This document shows, piece after piece, positions 8,549 to 16,989 of a DNA stretch of 64,000 nucleotides (positions are counted from its first letter, which is position 1; each line of letters begins with the position of its first letter). The stretch comes from Ensifer sp. PDNC004 (lineage in GTDB: Bacteria; Pseudomonadota; Alphaproteobacteria; Rhizobiales; Rhizobiaceae), in assembly GCF_016919405.1 (NCBI RefSeq), contig NZ_CP070352.1, positions 1,727,990 to 1,791,989 of the forward strand, in the 5' to 3' direction. Below the pieces are notes generated by a model. The model was not told the DNA's origin and made no database searches. It saw only the letters and a program-made list of their open reading frames with translations. Made by a program: the position numbers and the translations under genes.

Positions 8549-8560
8549 GGGGCAAGGTCA
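8549..8560 (-). repeat. IS3 right terminal inverted repeat
   Basis: GGGGCAAGGTCA on the given strand, the inverse of TGACCTTGCCCC at 4148-4159. It lies six bases after the orfB stop. Confidence 0.8.
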
Positions 8561-8693
8561 TTCCAACACAACGATTCTGGTACACAGATGTCTTCGAGTG
8601 GGGGGGCGGCGTCCACCCCATCGCTTACGACTTTCGTTGGATTGGCAAACGTGGGGCGGCACTTCAATCCAAGATGGAAAGCCGCGCAAAGTG

Positions 8694-9527
8694 TTAGTTC
8701 AGCTTGCCTCGAAGGAAGCGCTCCAAGCTAAACCCAATCACCAGCAATGCAAGGATAACTCCAATTAGGTAGCGCTTGTCCAAAAGCCCCTCGTGGTAGG
8801 TTTCGTAATAGCCCGATCGCACCCACTCAACACAATGGGCGAGAGGATTGAAGTAGATTATTTCGGATACTATAGGTGGCATTTGGCTTGGCAAAAAAAG
8901 CGCCCCAGAACTGATATACAGACCAACAGCTGTCAGCACACAAGCCTGCAGCCAGTTTGTAACGAGTCGCGAAATAATCGCGTTGGGTAGGCAGAAAGCG
9001 AGGCTGAACAACATTGTCATGCCAATCCCGCTGAGTGTTTTGATTGGGTTTTTCGGAACAATGTCGGCTCCGAACGCGAAAAGTGCCAAAGCTAATACGG
9101 TGATCACGATCAATGAGTTTACTATTTCAAGTAAGGCGCGAGAAATGACTAAGTCAATTGGATTTACCCGAGGGAATACTAATAGTGGGCGGTTGTCGTC
9201 GATCGCTAGAATGTTTGAGCGTACGGGGTAGAGAAACAGCATAAAGGGTAAGATGCCAGATGCGTAAAAGACCATCTTATCCGTCCCCAGAAGTGCTGAT
9301 CGCCCCATCGCACTGTAGAAAGCAGCAAGTGTTAAAAGGTGAAATAGCGGCATACCGATAACACGTAGGTAGCTCCAAGCCGAGCCCATCATTCGAGCTC
9401 TGACATCGCGCAAGATGAGTGCTCCCAGAATACCCGCGTAGGAACGCGCATTTGCCTGAAAGGTTGCGAACTTAATGCGAACCGTATGCCGAAAATGAAC
9501 CCGTGGCCGACTCTCAACGCTTTTCAT
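8694..9527 (-). CDS. kpsM: KpsM/RkpT-type ABC-2 polysaccharide export permease
   Basis: A 277-aa inner-membrane protein of the ABC-2 family. An N-terminal cytoplasmic segment ends in LGALILRDVRARMMGSAWSY, the characteristic amphipathic lead-in of KpsM/Wzm permeases. About six hydrophobic segments follow (for example MPLFHLLTLAAFYSAMG and SLIVITVLALALFAFGADIV), then the NPLAHCVEWVRSGYYETYHE signature before the last segment. With the KpsT-type ATPase upstream it would export a capsular or K-antigen polysaccharide. The start overlaps the 351-aa gene by 14 bases, indicating one transcript. AT-richer than the exo genes. The IS3 end lies 133 bases downstream. Confidence 0.88.
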   Translation of the reverse strand: MKSVESRPRVHFRHTVRIKFATFQANARSYAGILGALILRDVRARMMGSAWSYLRVIGMPLFHLLTLAAFYSAMGRSALLGTDKMVFYASGILPFMLFLYPVRSNILAIDDNRPLLVFPRVNPIDLVISRALLEIVNSLIVITVLALALFAFGADIVPKNPIKTLSGIGMTMLFSLAFCLPNAIISRLVTNWLQACVLTAVGLYISSGALFLPSQMPPIVSEIIYFNPLAHCVEWVRSGYYETYHEGLLDKRYLIGVILALLVIGFSLERFLRGKLN

Positions 9528-10569
9528 GGCTATCCGCCTTGTCTATCGATCGCTCAATGTAGTCATACAGTCGGACGTCGTTTCTTAGTAGCTTTCGTAC
9601 AGTGGCGGAGCGCCGCAACGCCGCTTCAAGCTCGGACGCCGCCGCAAGGGTCAAAATAGAGACGTCACTCAAATTCAATGTTGGCATCACTGGCGAGAGC
9701 GCGCGTTTGAAAAGTTCGAAGCGTGACCCGATACCTACCACCGAGAATGCGGAAAGATTGCCCAATGCGATAGGCACATGCCGCGGTTCTGGTTCCTCGT
9801 TCGGATCGCACGCTAAGCCTCGGGTTACCGGATCGCGGATTGCAGTTCGTTGTGCCTGGCTGAGGTCTGCAAATACGGTACTTATATCGTTCGTGGAGAA
9901 TTCTCTCAGGTTCTCTACGCACTCAAGCAACGACGAGTAATGCGGTGGCAGGGCTTTGACACCGTTGGCGCCGTGCTTTGAATCCAATATTGTTTTGACG
10001 ACCAACAATCTGTTTGCGAGTTCTGTGAATGGTTCGACGATGAGAGCTGCGACGCAGTAGTCAAGCGCTATAAGCTTGCGGTAGTGTGTCGCAAGAGCTA
10101 GCCTTCCTTCGGAAAAAATTGACCCAATTGCGTCATTTCCGAGCAGCGCAAGCGCAGAGTCTATACCAAGCTCGTCTATTGATAGATAGCTGACTAAGAA
10201 TTGATCGCCTAGCTTGCGCTTGAAAAGACGCGAAGGCACAGGCAGGTTGTTGTAAATCAGAAGTTTTCCAGTTTTGTATTCCGTGCTTTCTGATCGCCGG
10301 TAAATAATCCTCTGATTTGCTAGCTCTGTAATCTTGAGATCATAACTGGACGAAAAGCCTGGGACGTTTCGGTCATCGAAGCGAAAGCCCACCAGTCCCG
10401 TTTCGTGGAGTCTAGCGTCTACGAGATCCGGCCTATATACGTTGGCTTCGAGTACAACGGCGTTTATGCCATTAGTTTCGATACGAAACTTTGGGACAAC
10501 TGTAGGATTGTCAGGCGTCAGCCATCCGTCCACGAAATCCGGTGTCGCGTAATCAATGTGAAAATACAT
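9514..10569 (-). CDS. unknown 351-aa protein embedded between the export ATPase and permease genes
   Basis: ATG at 10569 follows AGGTAG on the coding strand. No signal peptide or membrane segment is visible, so the protein is probably cytoplasmic. The first 70 residues resemble an accessory module seen in polysaccharide glycosyltransferases: DGWLTPDNP at about 14-22, RPDL at 46-49 and VGFRF at 60-64, the same layout as WgeE in this window. The remaining 280 residues are mostly helical-looking and match no family I know. The gene starts seven bases from the ATPase end and overlaps the permease start by 14 bases, so it is very likely co-translated with the exporter. A role in recognising or capping the exported chain is only an inference. 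Confidence 0.7.
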   Translation of the reverse strand: MYFHIDYATPDFVDGWLTPDNPTVVPKFRIETNGINAVVLEANVYRPDLVDARLHETGLVGFRFDDRNVPGFSSSYDLKITELANQRIIYRRSESTEYKTGKLLIYNNLPVPSRLFKRKLGDQFLVSYLSIDELGIDSALALLGNDAIGSIFSEGRLALATHYRKLIALDYCVAALIVEPFTELANRLLVVKTILDSKHGANGVKALPPHYSSLLECVENLREFSTNDISTVFADLSQAQRTAIRDPVTRGLACDPNEEPEPRHVPIALGNLSAFSVVGIGSRFELFKRALSPVMPTLNLSDVSILTLAAASELEAALRRSATVRKLLRNDVRLYDYIERSIDKADSHEKR

Positions 10570-10575
10570 ATTCGG

Positions 10576-11229
10576 CTACCTGTTGAGAATGCGGTAAAAC
10601 TCAATCGCTTCACCCACATCATCGTACAGGCTCAGCCTCCCGTTCTCTAAGACAAGACAACGATCGCAGTAGTCGCGGATCGTTGCCATGTCATGTGAGA
10701 TCATTATGAGATCTGAAGTTTTCCTCCGCTTATCAAACTCGTTCCTGCAACGCTTTTGAAATCGAGCGTCGCCGACCGCGAGGACCTCATCAATAAGATA
10801 GCACTCAAAATCGATAGACATTGATAAACCAAACGCGATCCGCTGCATCATGCCGGAGGAGTACGTCCGGACTGGTGCATCCATATAGGCTCCTATCTCG
10901 GAAAAGTCTTGGACAAAGTCGATTACTTCACGCGGTGAGTGATTGTAGATGCGTGAAACAAAGGCGACGTTTTCTCGACCGGTCATCTCGGGGTGCAGGC
11001 TGCCGGCAAACCCGAGGGGCCAGGAAACGTTGCAGTGCCGGCGAACGCGTCCGGCGTTTGGAAGCTCGGTGCCTGATATCAGCCGCATAAGCGTCGATTT
11101 ACCGGCGCCGTTGATGCCAAGGATGCCGTAACTGTAGCCGCGCTCGAATGACAGGTTGACGTGATCGAGGATGATCTTGGTCGTTGCCGGCGTCTTGTAA
11201 AACTTGAAGACGTTATGAAATGTTACCAT
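10576..11229 (-). CDS. kpsT: KpsT/RkpS-type ABC polysaccharide export ATPase
   Basis: A 217-aa single-domain ATPase with Walker A GINGAGKST (about residues 37-45), signature YSSGMMQR, Walker B YLIDEVLAVGD and the switch histidine in MISHDM. The length and the sequence VTFHNVFKFYKTPATTKIIL fit the KpsT/Wzt family without a C-terminal O-antigen-binding domain. An upstream TTG (11232) is in frame but ATG at 11229 is preferred. It is the first gene of the leftward operon with the 351-aa protein and the permease, and energises export of a capsular polysaccharide. Confidence 0.9.
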   Translation of the reverse strand: MVTFHNVFKFYKTPATTKIILDHVNLSFERGYSYGILGINGAGKSTLMRLISGTELPNAGRVRRHCNVSWPLGFAGSLHPEMTGRENVAFVSRIYNHSPREVIDFVQDFSEIGAYMDAPVRTYSSGMMQRIAFGLSMSIDFECYLIDEVLAVGDARFQKRCRNEFDKRRKTSDLIMISHDMATIRDYCDRCLVLENGRLSLYDDVGEAIEFYRILNR

Positions 11230-11458
11230 CAAGGTCGCGGTACCTCGTTAACGTCACGCAGCTTGCAAAAGAGATGCATACGTGGCGTTATTCGGCAAAT
11301 TTGTCAATTTTGGTTCGGCGTTGACGTGGCTGTGGCGTCGTGAGAAAAGCGCAGGGTCACCTGGCGCGGTTAGTTCGCATTTTGAACAAACTGTGTGCTA
11401 TAGGGGCGAAGCAGTGACATGCTGACTTGGCCGCGAGGAAGTTCGTACGCTTGGGACT
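11230..11458. promoter_or_regulatory. divergent promoter region of the capsule export locus
   Basis: 229 bases separate the leftward ATPase gene from the rightward KpsE-like gene. No ORF is present, so promoters for both directions must lie here. I could not assign clear -35/-10 boxes or an operator. Confidence 0.45.
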
Positions 11459-12757
11459 ATGACGACAGAGGTTGAAGAGCAGAGTATCGCTGCGCCAAGA
11501 ATGGCGTCGGACCGGCATGGCGACGTGGTGGCGGTCGACGAAAGCGGAGCCGTGCTTGCGCAACGCATCTCGCACGCGCTCCTTCAGGCCGCTACGGCAG
11601 CTCGTCAAGAGCGCACGATTACCGGCGGCCGCGGCGGCTTTGGCGCGCGCGAAGGCAATCGCCAGTTCAGGCGTCTGCTGACCGGGATATGGATCACGGT
11701 CTTCGCAATCCCGTCGTTCTTGTCAATCCTTTACTTCGCCTTTGTGGCTGCTGATCAGTACCAGGTTGAAAGCCGGTTTGCGGTCCGGGCGACAAAATCG
11801 CAGGTCGGCGACCTGATCACGTCAGTCACCGGGGCCTCGGCTGGCGCTTCAAAAGCGGAAACCGCTATCGTCTCGAAATATATCACCAGTGAAGCGATGA
11901 CGCGCGACCTCGATCAACGCGTTAACCTTCGAAATTTGTATGCCGCACCCCAGGCCGATTATCTCTCCCGTTTCGACCCAAGCGAGCCGATCGAGGATCT
12001 GCTTTCCTATTGGAAGTGGAAAGTCGACGTGGCGGAGGAGTCGAGCACTGGCATCATAACGATGAAGGTGCGCGCCTTCACACCGGCTGACGCGATGGCG
12101 ATTTCGAACGCGGTGCTTGAGAGAACTGTGTCATTGGTCAACGGTCTGTCCGAGCAGAACCGGCGCAGCCTTCTTGAGGTATCCGAACAGCGGTTGGATC
12201 GGGCGCGTCAGAAGCTTCTTGGCATCGTTCAGAGGATGGCAGGTCTGCGCGACGCAAGCGGGGTTCTTGATGGAGATCAGCAAGGCCAAGCTCAGCTGAA
12301 ACTCGTCACGCAGCTGGAGCTGAACCTTTCGAAGTTGGTCGCCACGCGGGAATCATTCAGCAACCTTGCGTCCAACTCGGTCAAAATGCGTACGCTGATT
12401 CGCCAGATAGAGAGTTTGGAAAAGGAGATCGAGCGCCAGCGTGCCAAGCTCACGGATGTTGGACGTTCTGGCTCTGGGGGCGCTCTCTCTGGTGTGCTTG
12501 GCGATTTTGAAGCGCTCCAGGTCGAGCAGCAGATAGCCCGCAACGAATACATCACTGCAGCCGCGTCCTATGAGGATGCTCGAATTTCCGCCATGCGAGA
12601 AGAAATGTATTTGAGCGTATTCATGCGACCAACCGAGCCGGAAAGCGCAACCTATCCTAAGCGTTTCCTCTATGCGTTGATCGCGGTTGCCCTGGCCGCA
12701 TTGGCCAGCTTCGCGCTCGTGACGACTGCCAAGGCCGTCCGGGACAACCGGGCGTAA
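11459..12757 (+). CDS. KpsE/RkpR-like capsule export co-polymerase, copy 1
   Basis: A 432-aa inner-membrane protein of the polysaccharide co-polymerase group. The N-terminal tail is cytoplasmic. A membrane segment lies at about 76-97, followed by the typical DQYQVESRFAVRATK. The long periplasmic part is coiled-coil-rich (for example RQIESLEKEIERQRAKLTDV), and a second membrane segment lies at about 403-423 after a TYPKRFLYAL motif. Such proteins connect the KpsMT transporter to the outer-membrane channel. The next gene is a homologue starting 10 bases downstream, as with the rkpR/rkpU pair of Sinorhizobium. It is divergent from the ATPase gene and so may be regulated separately. The ATG at 11459 lacks a strong ribosome-binding site. 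Confidence 0.8.
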   Translation: MTTEVEEQSIAAPRMASDRHGDVVAVDESGAVLAQRISHALLQAATAARQERTITGGRGGFGAREGNRQFRRLLTGIWITVFAIPSFLSILYFAFVAADQYQVESRFAVRATKSQVGDLITSVTGASAGASKAETAIVSKYITSEAMTRDLDQRVNLRNLYAAPQADYLSRFDPSEPIEDLLSYWKWKVDVAEESSTGIITMKVRAFTPADAMAISNAVLERTVSLVNGLSEQNRRSLLEVSEQRLDRARQKLLGIVQRMAGLRDASGVLDGDQQGQAQLKLVTQLELNLSKLVATRESFSNLASNSVKMRTLIRQIESLEKEIERQRAKLTDVGRSGSGGALSGVLGDFEALQVEQQIARNEYITAAASYEDARISAMREEMYLSVFMRPTEPESATYPKRFLYALIAVALAALASFALVTTAKAVRDNRA

Positions 12758-12767
12758 GGCGAGGGAT

Positions 12768-14054
12768 TTGGCTGTGTTGAAGCGACTGATGAACAGTGGT
12801 GGGCCTCGGAAGCCCGCGCCCTCCAGCGGCGATCTGATAACACAGCAGCAGCTCCAGCAGGAAATGACTGAGCTGATGAAGGACAAGCCTTCGTTGTTTG
12901 CACCAACGAGCGCGCCGGCAGTGATGTTGGAAAACCTGCAGGGTCTCTACCAGCACTCGACTCGACTGATGGTTACTTTCGCAGCCTGTGTGCTCGTGCC
13001 AACGCTGCTGACCGTCGGATACCTGGCATTTTACGCATCCGACCAATATGAAACGGAGATGAGCTTCACCGTTCAGCAGGGGACGAAGTCGCAGCGTTCA
13101 GTAACGGGGGTGATGGCGCTGGCGGCGCAGATCAGCGGCTTTTCAAGCACAAGCCAGGAAACCTTCATGGTGCTTGAGTATCTGCGCAGCGCCGCGGTGG
13201 TTCACGATATCGGTGGCGCGGCATTTCTTGAGCCGATCTTCGCAAGAAACGATATCGATTACCTTGCACGAATGGACCAGAAGCTGCCGATCGAAGACAT
13301 CGTCGAGTTCTGGCGCGACAAAGTCATCCCTGAACTCGATGCGCGATCGGGCATCATCAACCTCAAGATCCGGGCGTTCTCCGCGGAGGACTCCGAGCTT
13401 GTGGCCAAGAAGCTGCTGACCTTGACCGAAAAGCTGGTGAACGGCATCAGTCTGCGCAGCCGCAACGACACCTTGCAGCGGGTCGAGCAGGACGTAAAAC
13501 GCAGCGCGAACATCCTCGCCGAGACGAGACTCAAGCTATTGAGCTTCCGAAATACGGAGCAATCGATCGACCCGGTGCAGGATGCGGAACAGATCAGCAT
13601 CATGATTACCGATCTGACACTCAAGCGGATCGAAATCGAGACTGAACTCGAGACGATGACCAAGCAGTCATCTGGGAATTCGCCCGCAATTCGGGTAAAG
13701 AAAGACCAGCTCGATGCGTTCAACCAGCAGATCACGAAGCTGGAAGCACGCCTCACTGGTTCGGTGGGCGCTAAGGACACCGTTTCAAGCAAACTGATAG
13801 AATACGAAACGCTGCAAACCGAACTCGCTTATCGCGAGAAGCTGTACAGCATTACACTGTCCGGCTATGAGCAGGCGCGGGAAGAGGTAGAGAAACAGCA
13901 GATATTCGTAATTCCGATCGTATCGCCGTCTGTCGCCGAAAGCTCGACCTACCCGAATTTCACCGAGACCACGGTATCCATTTTCATGCTTTGCGCCGCG
14001 TTGTGGTCGGTTCTTGCGCTGACGATCGCCGCCGTCCGGGATCATTCGCTCTAG
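12768..14054 (+). CDS. KpsE/RkpU-like capsule export co-polymerase, copy 2
   Basis: A 428-aa protein if the TTG at 12768 is used. A GTG at 12774, eight bases after GAGGG, is an equally good or better start. Organisation matches the preceding gene: membrane segment at about 67-89 followed by SDQYETEMSFTVQQGTKSQR, long coiled-coil periplasmic region (SANILAETRLKLLSFRNTEQ), and a final membrane segment near 400-422 after a STYPNF motif. The two proteins share a fold and motifs but are clearly diverged, so they may form a hetero-oligomer or serve different chains. No outer-membrane KpsD-type gene accompanies them in the window. Confidence 0.8.
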   Translation: MAVLKRLMNSGGPRKPAPSSGDLITQQQLQQEMTELMKDKPSLFAPTSAPAVMLENLQGLYQHSTRLMVTFAACVLVPTLLTVGYLAFYASDQYETEMSFTVQQGTKSQRSVTGVMALAAQISGFSSTSQETFMVLEYLRSAAVVHDIGGAAFLEPIFARNDIDYLARMDQKLPIEDIVEFWRDKVIPELDARSGIINLKIRAFSAEDSELVAKKLLTLTEKLVNGISLRSRNDTLQRVEQDVKRSANILAETRLKLLSFRNTEQSIDPVQDAEQISIMITDLTLKRIEIETELETMTKQSSGNSPAIRVKKDQLDAFNQQITKLEARLTGSVGAKDTVSSKLIEYETLQTELAYREKLYSITLSGYEQAREEVEKQQIFVIPIVSPSVAESSTYPNFTETTVSIFMLCAALWSVLALTIAAVRDHSL

Positions 14055-14101
14055 GGAACTCTAGCCGCCATTGTGGGCGATAGCGGCGTTGTCTTGCGGG
14101 C

Positions 14102-14965
14102 TTAAGACCTCAGTCGGTCGAGCAGGTACTTGCCGTAGCTTGTATTCTTGAAGCTGGCGGCCCTGCGCTCCATCTGTTCGGCAGAAATGTACCCAAGCGA
14201 ATAGGCGATCTCTTCGAGGCAGGCGATCTTGAAGCCTTGCCGGCGCTCCAGCGTCGCGACGAATTCCGCGGCGTCGAGCAGGCTGTCGGGCGTGCCAGTG
14301 TCCAGCCATGCGAATCCCCGGCCGAGCAACTGGACGTTCAACGCCCCACGCTCGAGATATCTGCTGTTCACATCGGAGATTTCGATCTCCCCGCGCGCGG
14401 ACGGCTTGAGTTCGCGCACGATATCCAGGACGTCGTTGTCGTAAAAGTAGAGCCCGGTCACCGCCCAGTTGGACTTCGGCTGCGCTGGCTTTTCCTCGAT
14501 GGAGAGTGCCCGCATGGCCCCGTCAAACTCGACTACGCCATAACGCTGCGGATCCGTCACATGGTAGGCAAAGATCGTGGCGCCGGCGCATTCGCCCGCA
14601 TTCGCAAAGATCTCGCCGATGGAGTGCCCATAGAAGATGTTGTCGCCGAGGATCAACCAGGACTGGTCTTTTCCGACAAACTTGGCACCTATGAGATAGG
14701 CCTGCGCGATTCCGCCCGGTTGAGGTTGCTCGGCGTAGGATAGATTCAGGCCCCATTCTGAGCCGTCGCCCAGGAGCCGCTGGAACAGGGGAAGATCGCT
14801 TGGGGTCGAGATGATGAGAATATCTCGCACTCCGATCAGCATGAGCGTCGACAACGGATAATAGATCATCGGCTTGTCGTAGATTGGCAGCAGCTGCTTC
14901 GAAACAGCCTGTGTCATCGGATGCAACCGCGTTCCGTTACCTCCGGCAAGTATAATGCCCTTCAT
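14102..14965 (-). CDS. rmlA: glucose-1-phosphate thymidylyltransferase (RmlA)
   Basis: Makes dTDP-glucose from dTTP and glucose-1-phosphate, the first step to dTDP-L-rhamnose; cytoplasmic. A 287-aa protein starting [18 protein letters not shown], the nucleotide-binding signature, then [20 protein letters not shown] and the [10 protein letters not shown] and [16 protein letters not shown] blocks. The start at 14965 follows GAGG with a seven-base gap; an upstream in-frame extension (MTFRGVT) is not family sequence. Full length. Last gene of rmlCBDA; it starts 21 bases after the rmlD stop. Confidence 0.95.
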   Translation of the reverse strand: MKGIILAGGNGTRLHPMTQAVSKQLLPIYDKPMIYYPLSTLMLIGVRDILIISTPSDLPLFQRLLGDGSEWGLNLSYAEQPQPGGIAQAYLIGAKFVGKDQSWLILGDNIFYGHSIGEIFANAGECAGATIFAYHVTDPQRYGVVEFDGAMRALSIEEKPAQPKSNWAVTGLYFYDNDVLDIVRELKPSARGEIEISDVNSRYLERGALNVQLLGRGFAWLDTGTPDSLLDAAEFVATLERRQGFKIACLEEIAYSLGYISAEQMERRAASFKNTSYGKYLLDRLRS

Positions 14966-14986
14966 CGTCACGCCTCGGAATGTCAA

Positions 14987-15892
14987 CTAGGTGTTGGAAA
15001 GGATGCGGTCGACAACGCCGCAGACAGAGGCTTGCCAAGGCGGCAAGCGAACACCATGTGCTTGGAAAAGCTTGGAGCAGTCAAGCATCGATTTTGAAGG
15101 GCGGATGGCCGGCGTCGGAAACAGCTCGGTCGGGATCGGTTCCACGCGCGCGTTGGGGCCGCCGCTTGCAGCGGAACATTCGAAGATGCGTCGGGCAAAC
15201 CCGGCCCAGCTCGTGTACCCCGAAGCCGTTGCGTGGAATGTACCGCGATAGGCGAGGGAATCCGATTCGATAAGGTTCCGGGTCACGACGAGGATCGCGT
15301 CGGCCAGATCCAATGTCGACGTTGGTGTGCCGATCTGATCATCGACGACCGAAATCGCCGGCTTGTCACGGGCGATCGTCAGCATCGTTTTCACGAAGTT
15401 CCGGCCGTAAGGGCTGTAGAGCCAGGCTGTCCGCAAAATTGCGTGATTGCGGGTCGCGCCGCGAACGCCCATCTCACCTTCGCGTTTCGTCAGGCCGTAG
15501 ACGTTGAGTGGCGCAGTTTCATCGGTTTCCACATAGCCGGTTGGTTTCGTCCCGTCGAAGACATAGTCGGTTGAAAGATGAACGATCGGGACTCCAATCC
15601 GATCTGTGATCTCCGCAAGAATGCCTGGCGCCCGACCGTTGACGAACCGAGCAAGCTCCACTTCATTTTCGGCCCGGTCAACCTGAGTGTAAGCTGCCGC
15701 GGCGAGCACGGCATCGGGGCTGGCGCTGCGAACCGCGTCTTCGATGCTGTCGGGATCCGACAGGTCGAGTTCCGGCCGTCCTATCGTAACGACCTCGAGA
15801 TCGGCCCGTGGGTCGGCTCGCTCCACCAGGCTACGCGCCACTTGTCCGTTCCGCCCGATAACGACCAATCTCTTCTTTCGAGCGTTCTGCAT
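14987..15892 (-). CDS. rmlD: dTDP-4-dehydrorhamnose reductase (RmlD)
   Basis: Final NADPH-dependent reduction giving dTDP-L-rhamnose; SDR-fold cytoplasmic enzyme. A 301-aa protein with N-terminal VVIGRNGQVARSLVE (Rossmann glycine motif), VHLSTDYVFDGTKPTGY and the catalytic YGLTKREGE (YxxxK). RAWLYSP-type sequence appears as ILRTAWLYSPYGRNFVKTML. The start is one base after the rmlB stop (TGA-C-ATG), implying coupled translation. Length is normal. Confidence 0.95.
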   Translation of the reverse strand: MQNARKKRLVVIGRNGQVARSLVERADPRADLEVVTIGRPELDLSDPDSIEDAVRSASPDAVLAAAAYTQVDRAENEVELARFVNGRAPGILAEITDRIGVPIVHLSTDYVFDGTKPTGYVETDETAPLNVYGLTKREGEMGVRGATRNHAILRTAWLYSPYGRNFVKTMLTIARDKPAISVVDDQIGTPTSTLDLADAILVVTRNLIESDSLAYRGTFHATASGYTSWAGFARRIFECSAASGGPNARVEPIPTELFPTPAIRPSKSMLDCSKLFQAHGVRLPPWQASVCGVVDRILSNT

Positions 15893-15893
15893 G

Positions 15894-16949
15894 TCAAGGA
15901 CCGGCGTGCTCGAGTTGCCCGAGCCGTCGGCCGTCGTAGGTCTGGCGTAATGGCCCCCACCACCATTCGCTTTCCAGATACCATCGGATTGTCCTGTCGA
16001 TCCCGCTCTCGAACGACGTTGCAGCCCGCCAACCCAGTTCCTCCTCCAGTTTGGTTGAGTCCACGGAGTAGCGGAAGTCGTGGCCCGGGCGGTCGTTCAC
16101 GAAGGTGATAAGTGTTTCGCGGGATTTCTCTTGGGGAAACAGGTGGTCGAGCCTCAAGCAAATCTCCTTCACGACATCGATATTGCGGCGCTCGTTCCTC
16201 CCTCCGACATTATAGGTCTCGCCAACGCGTCCTCGCGCGGCGATGATCGCCAAGGCACCGACGTGATCTTCGACGAAGAGCCAATCCCGGACATTTTCTC
16301 CTTTACCATAAACTGGCAGCGGCTTACCATCAATTGCGCTCAATATTGTAAGCGGGATCAGCTTCTCAGGGAATTGGAAGGGGCCGTAGTTGTTCGAGCA
16401 GTTCGAGACGATGACGGGCAATCCATAGGTTCTGTGCCAGGCCTTCGCTAGGTGATCCGAGGCGGCCTTTGTTGCGGAATACGGCGAACTTGGGTCATAG
16501 CTCGTCTGTTCAGTGAAGGCTCCTTCCGCTCCAAGAGACCCGTAAACCTCATCGGTCGAGACATGAAGGAAACGGAAGCGCGCGCCTGCAGGGGCGGAAA
16601 GGGATTCCCAATATCCGCGTGCGCACTCGAGCATGTTAAACGTTCCGAGCACGTTGGTATCGAGAAAGTCTCTCGCGCTGGTGATGGATCGATCCACGTG
16701 GCTTTCTGCCGCCAGATGCATCACAGTATCCGGGCGGAAGCTTTCGAATACGTGGGCGATCGCCGGGCGGTCGCAGATGTCCGCTTTCACGAACTGGTGG
16801 TTTCCACGATCCGAAATCGCGGCAAGCGAGGTCAACGTGCCGGCATATGTAAGTTTGTCGACAGTCATGACTTCGTTGCCCTGAAGAACGAGTTGGCGAA
16901 CCAGCGCAGACCCAATGAAACCTGCACCACCGGTCACGAGTATCTTCAT
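15894..16949 (-). CDS. rmlB: dTDP-glucose 4,6-dehydratase (RmlB)
   Basis: Converts dTDP-glucose to dTDP-4-keto-6-deoxyglucose. A 351-aa protein beginning [20 protein letters not shown] (NAD-binding motif), with STDEVYGSL, the catalytic [13 protein letters not shown] and [14 protein letters not shown]. The ATG at 16949 is chosen because upstream residues in the longer frame are not family-like. It lies between rmlC (40 bases upstream) and rmlD (one base downstream). Confidence 0.95.
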   Translation of the reverse strand: MKILVTGGAGFIGSALVRQLVLQGNEVMTVDKLTYAGTLTSLAAISDRGNHQFVKADICDRPAIAHVFESFRPDTVMHLAAESHVDRSITSARDFLDTNVLGTFNMLECARGYWESLSAPAGARFRFLHVSTDEVYGSLGAEGAFTEQTSYDPSSPYSATKAASDHLAKAWHRTYGLPVIVSNCSNNYGPFQFPEKLIPLTILSAIDGKPLPVYGKGENVRDWLFVEDHVGALAIIAARGRVGETYNVGGRNERRNIDVVKEICLRLDHLFPQEKSRETLITFVNDRPGHDFRYSVDSTKLEEELGWRAATSFESGIDRTIRWYLESEWWWGPLRQTYDGRRLGQLEHAGP

Positions 16950-16989
16950 AGTATTCCCAATGTATCCTTGGCGACGGGCCCAGCGTCGG

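Larger units (their letters stand above)
4148..8560 (+). mobile_element. IS3-family element, interrupted by an IS66 insertion
   Basis: The two ends carry matching terminal repeats (TGACCTTGCCCC at 4148-4159; its reverse complement at 8549-8560), starting TG and ending CA as IS3-family elements do. Removing the inner IS66 element and one copy of its target duplication leaves about 1.27 kb, the normal size for the IS407-like group. It encodes OrfA and a split OrfB. Flanking bases (CAGC left, TTCC right) do not form a direct repeat, consistent with later rearrangement at one end. Confidence 0.85.

Noticed and set aside
4141..8564. Target-site duplication of the IS3 element
   Set aside because: Bases beside the two ends (CAGC and TTCC) do not match at 3 or 4 positions.
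8561..8693. Continuation of the IS110 gene cut by IS3
   Set aside because: The sequence after the right IS3 repeat does not read as the missing IS110 N-terminal part in any frame.
11230..11458. WggR-type palindrome at the capsule promoter
   Set aside because: No CTTCA-N5-TGAAG core or other long inverted repeat was found there.
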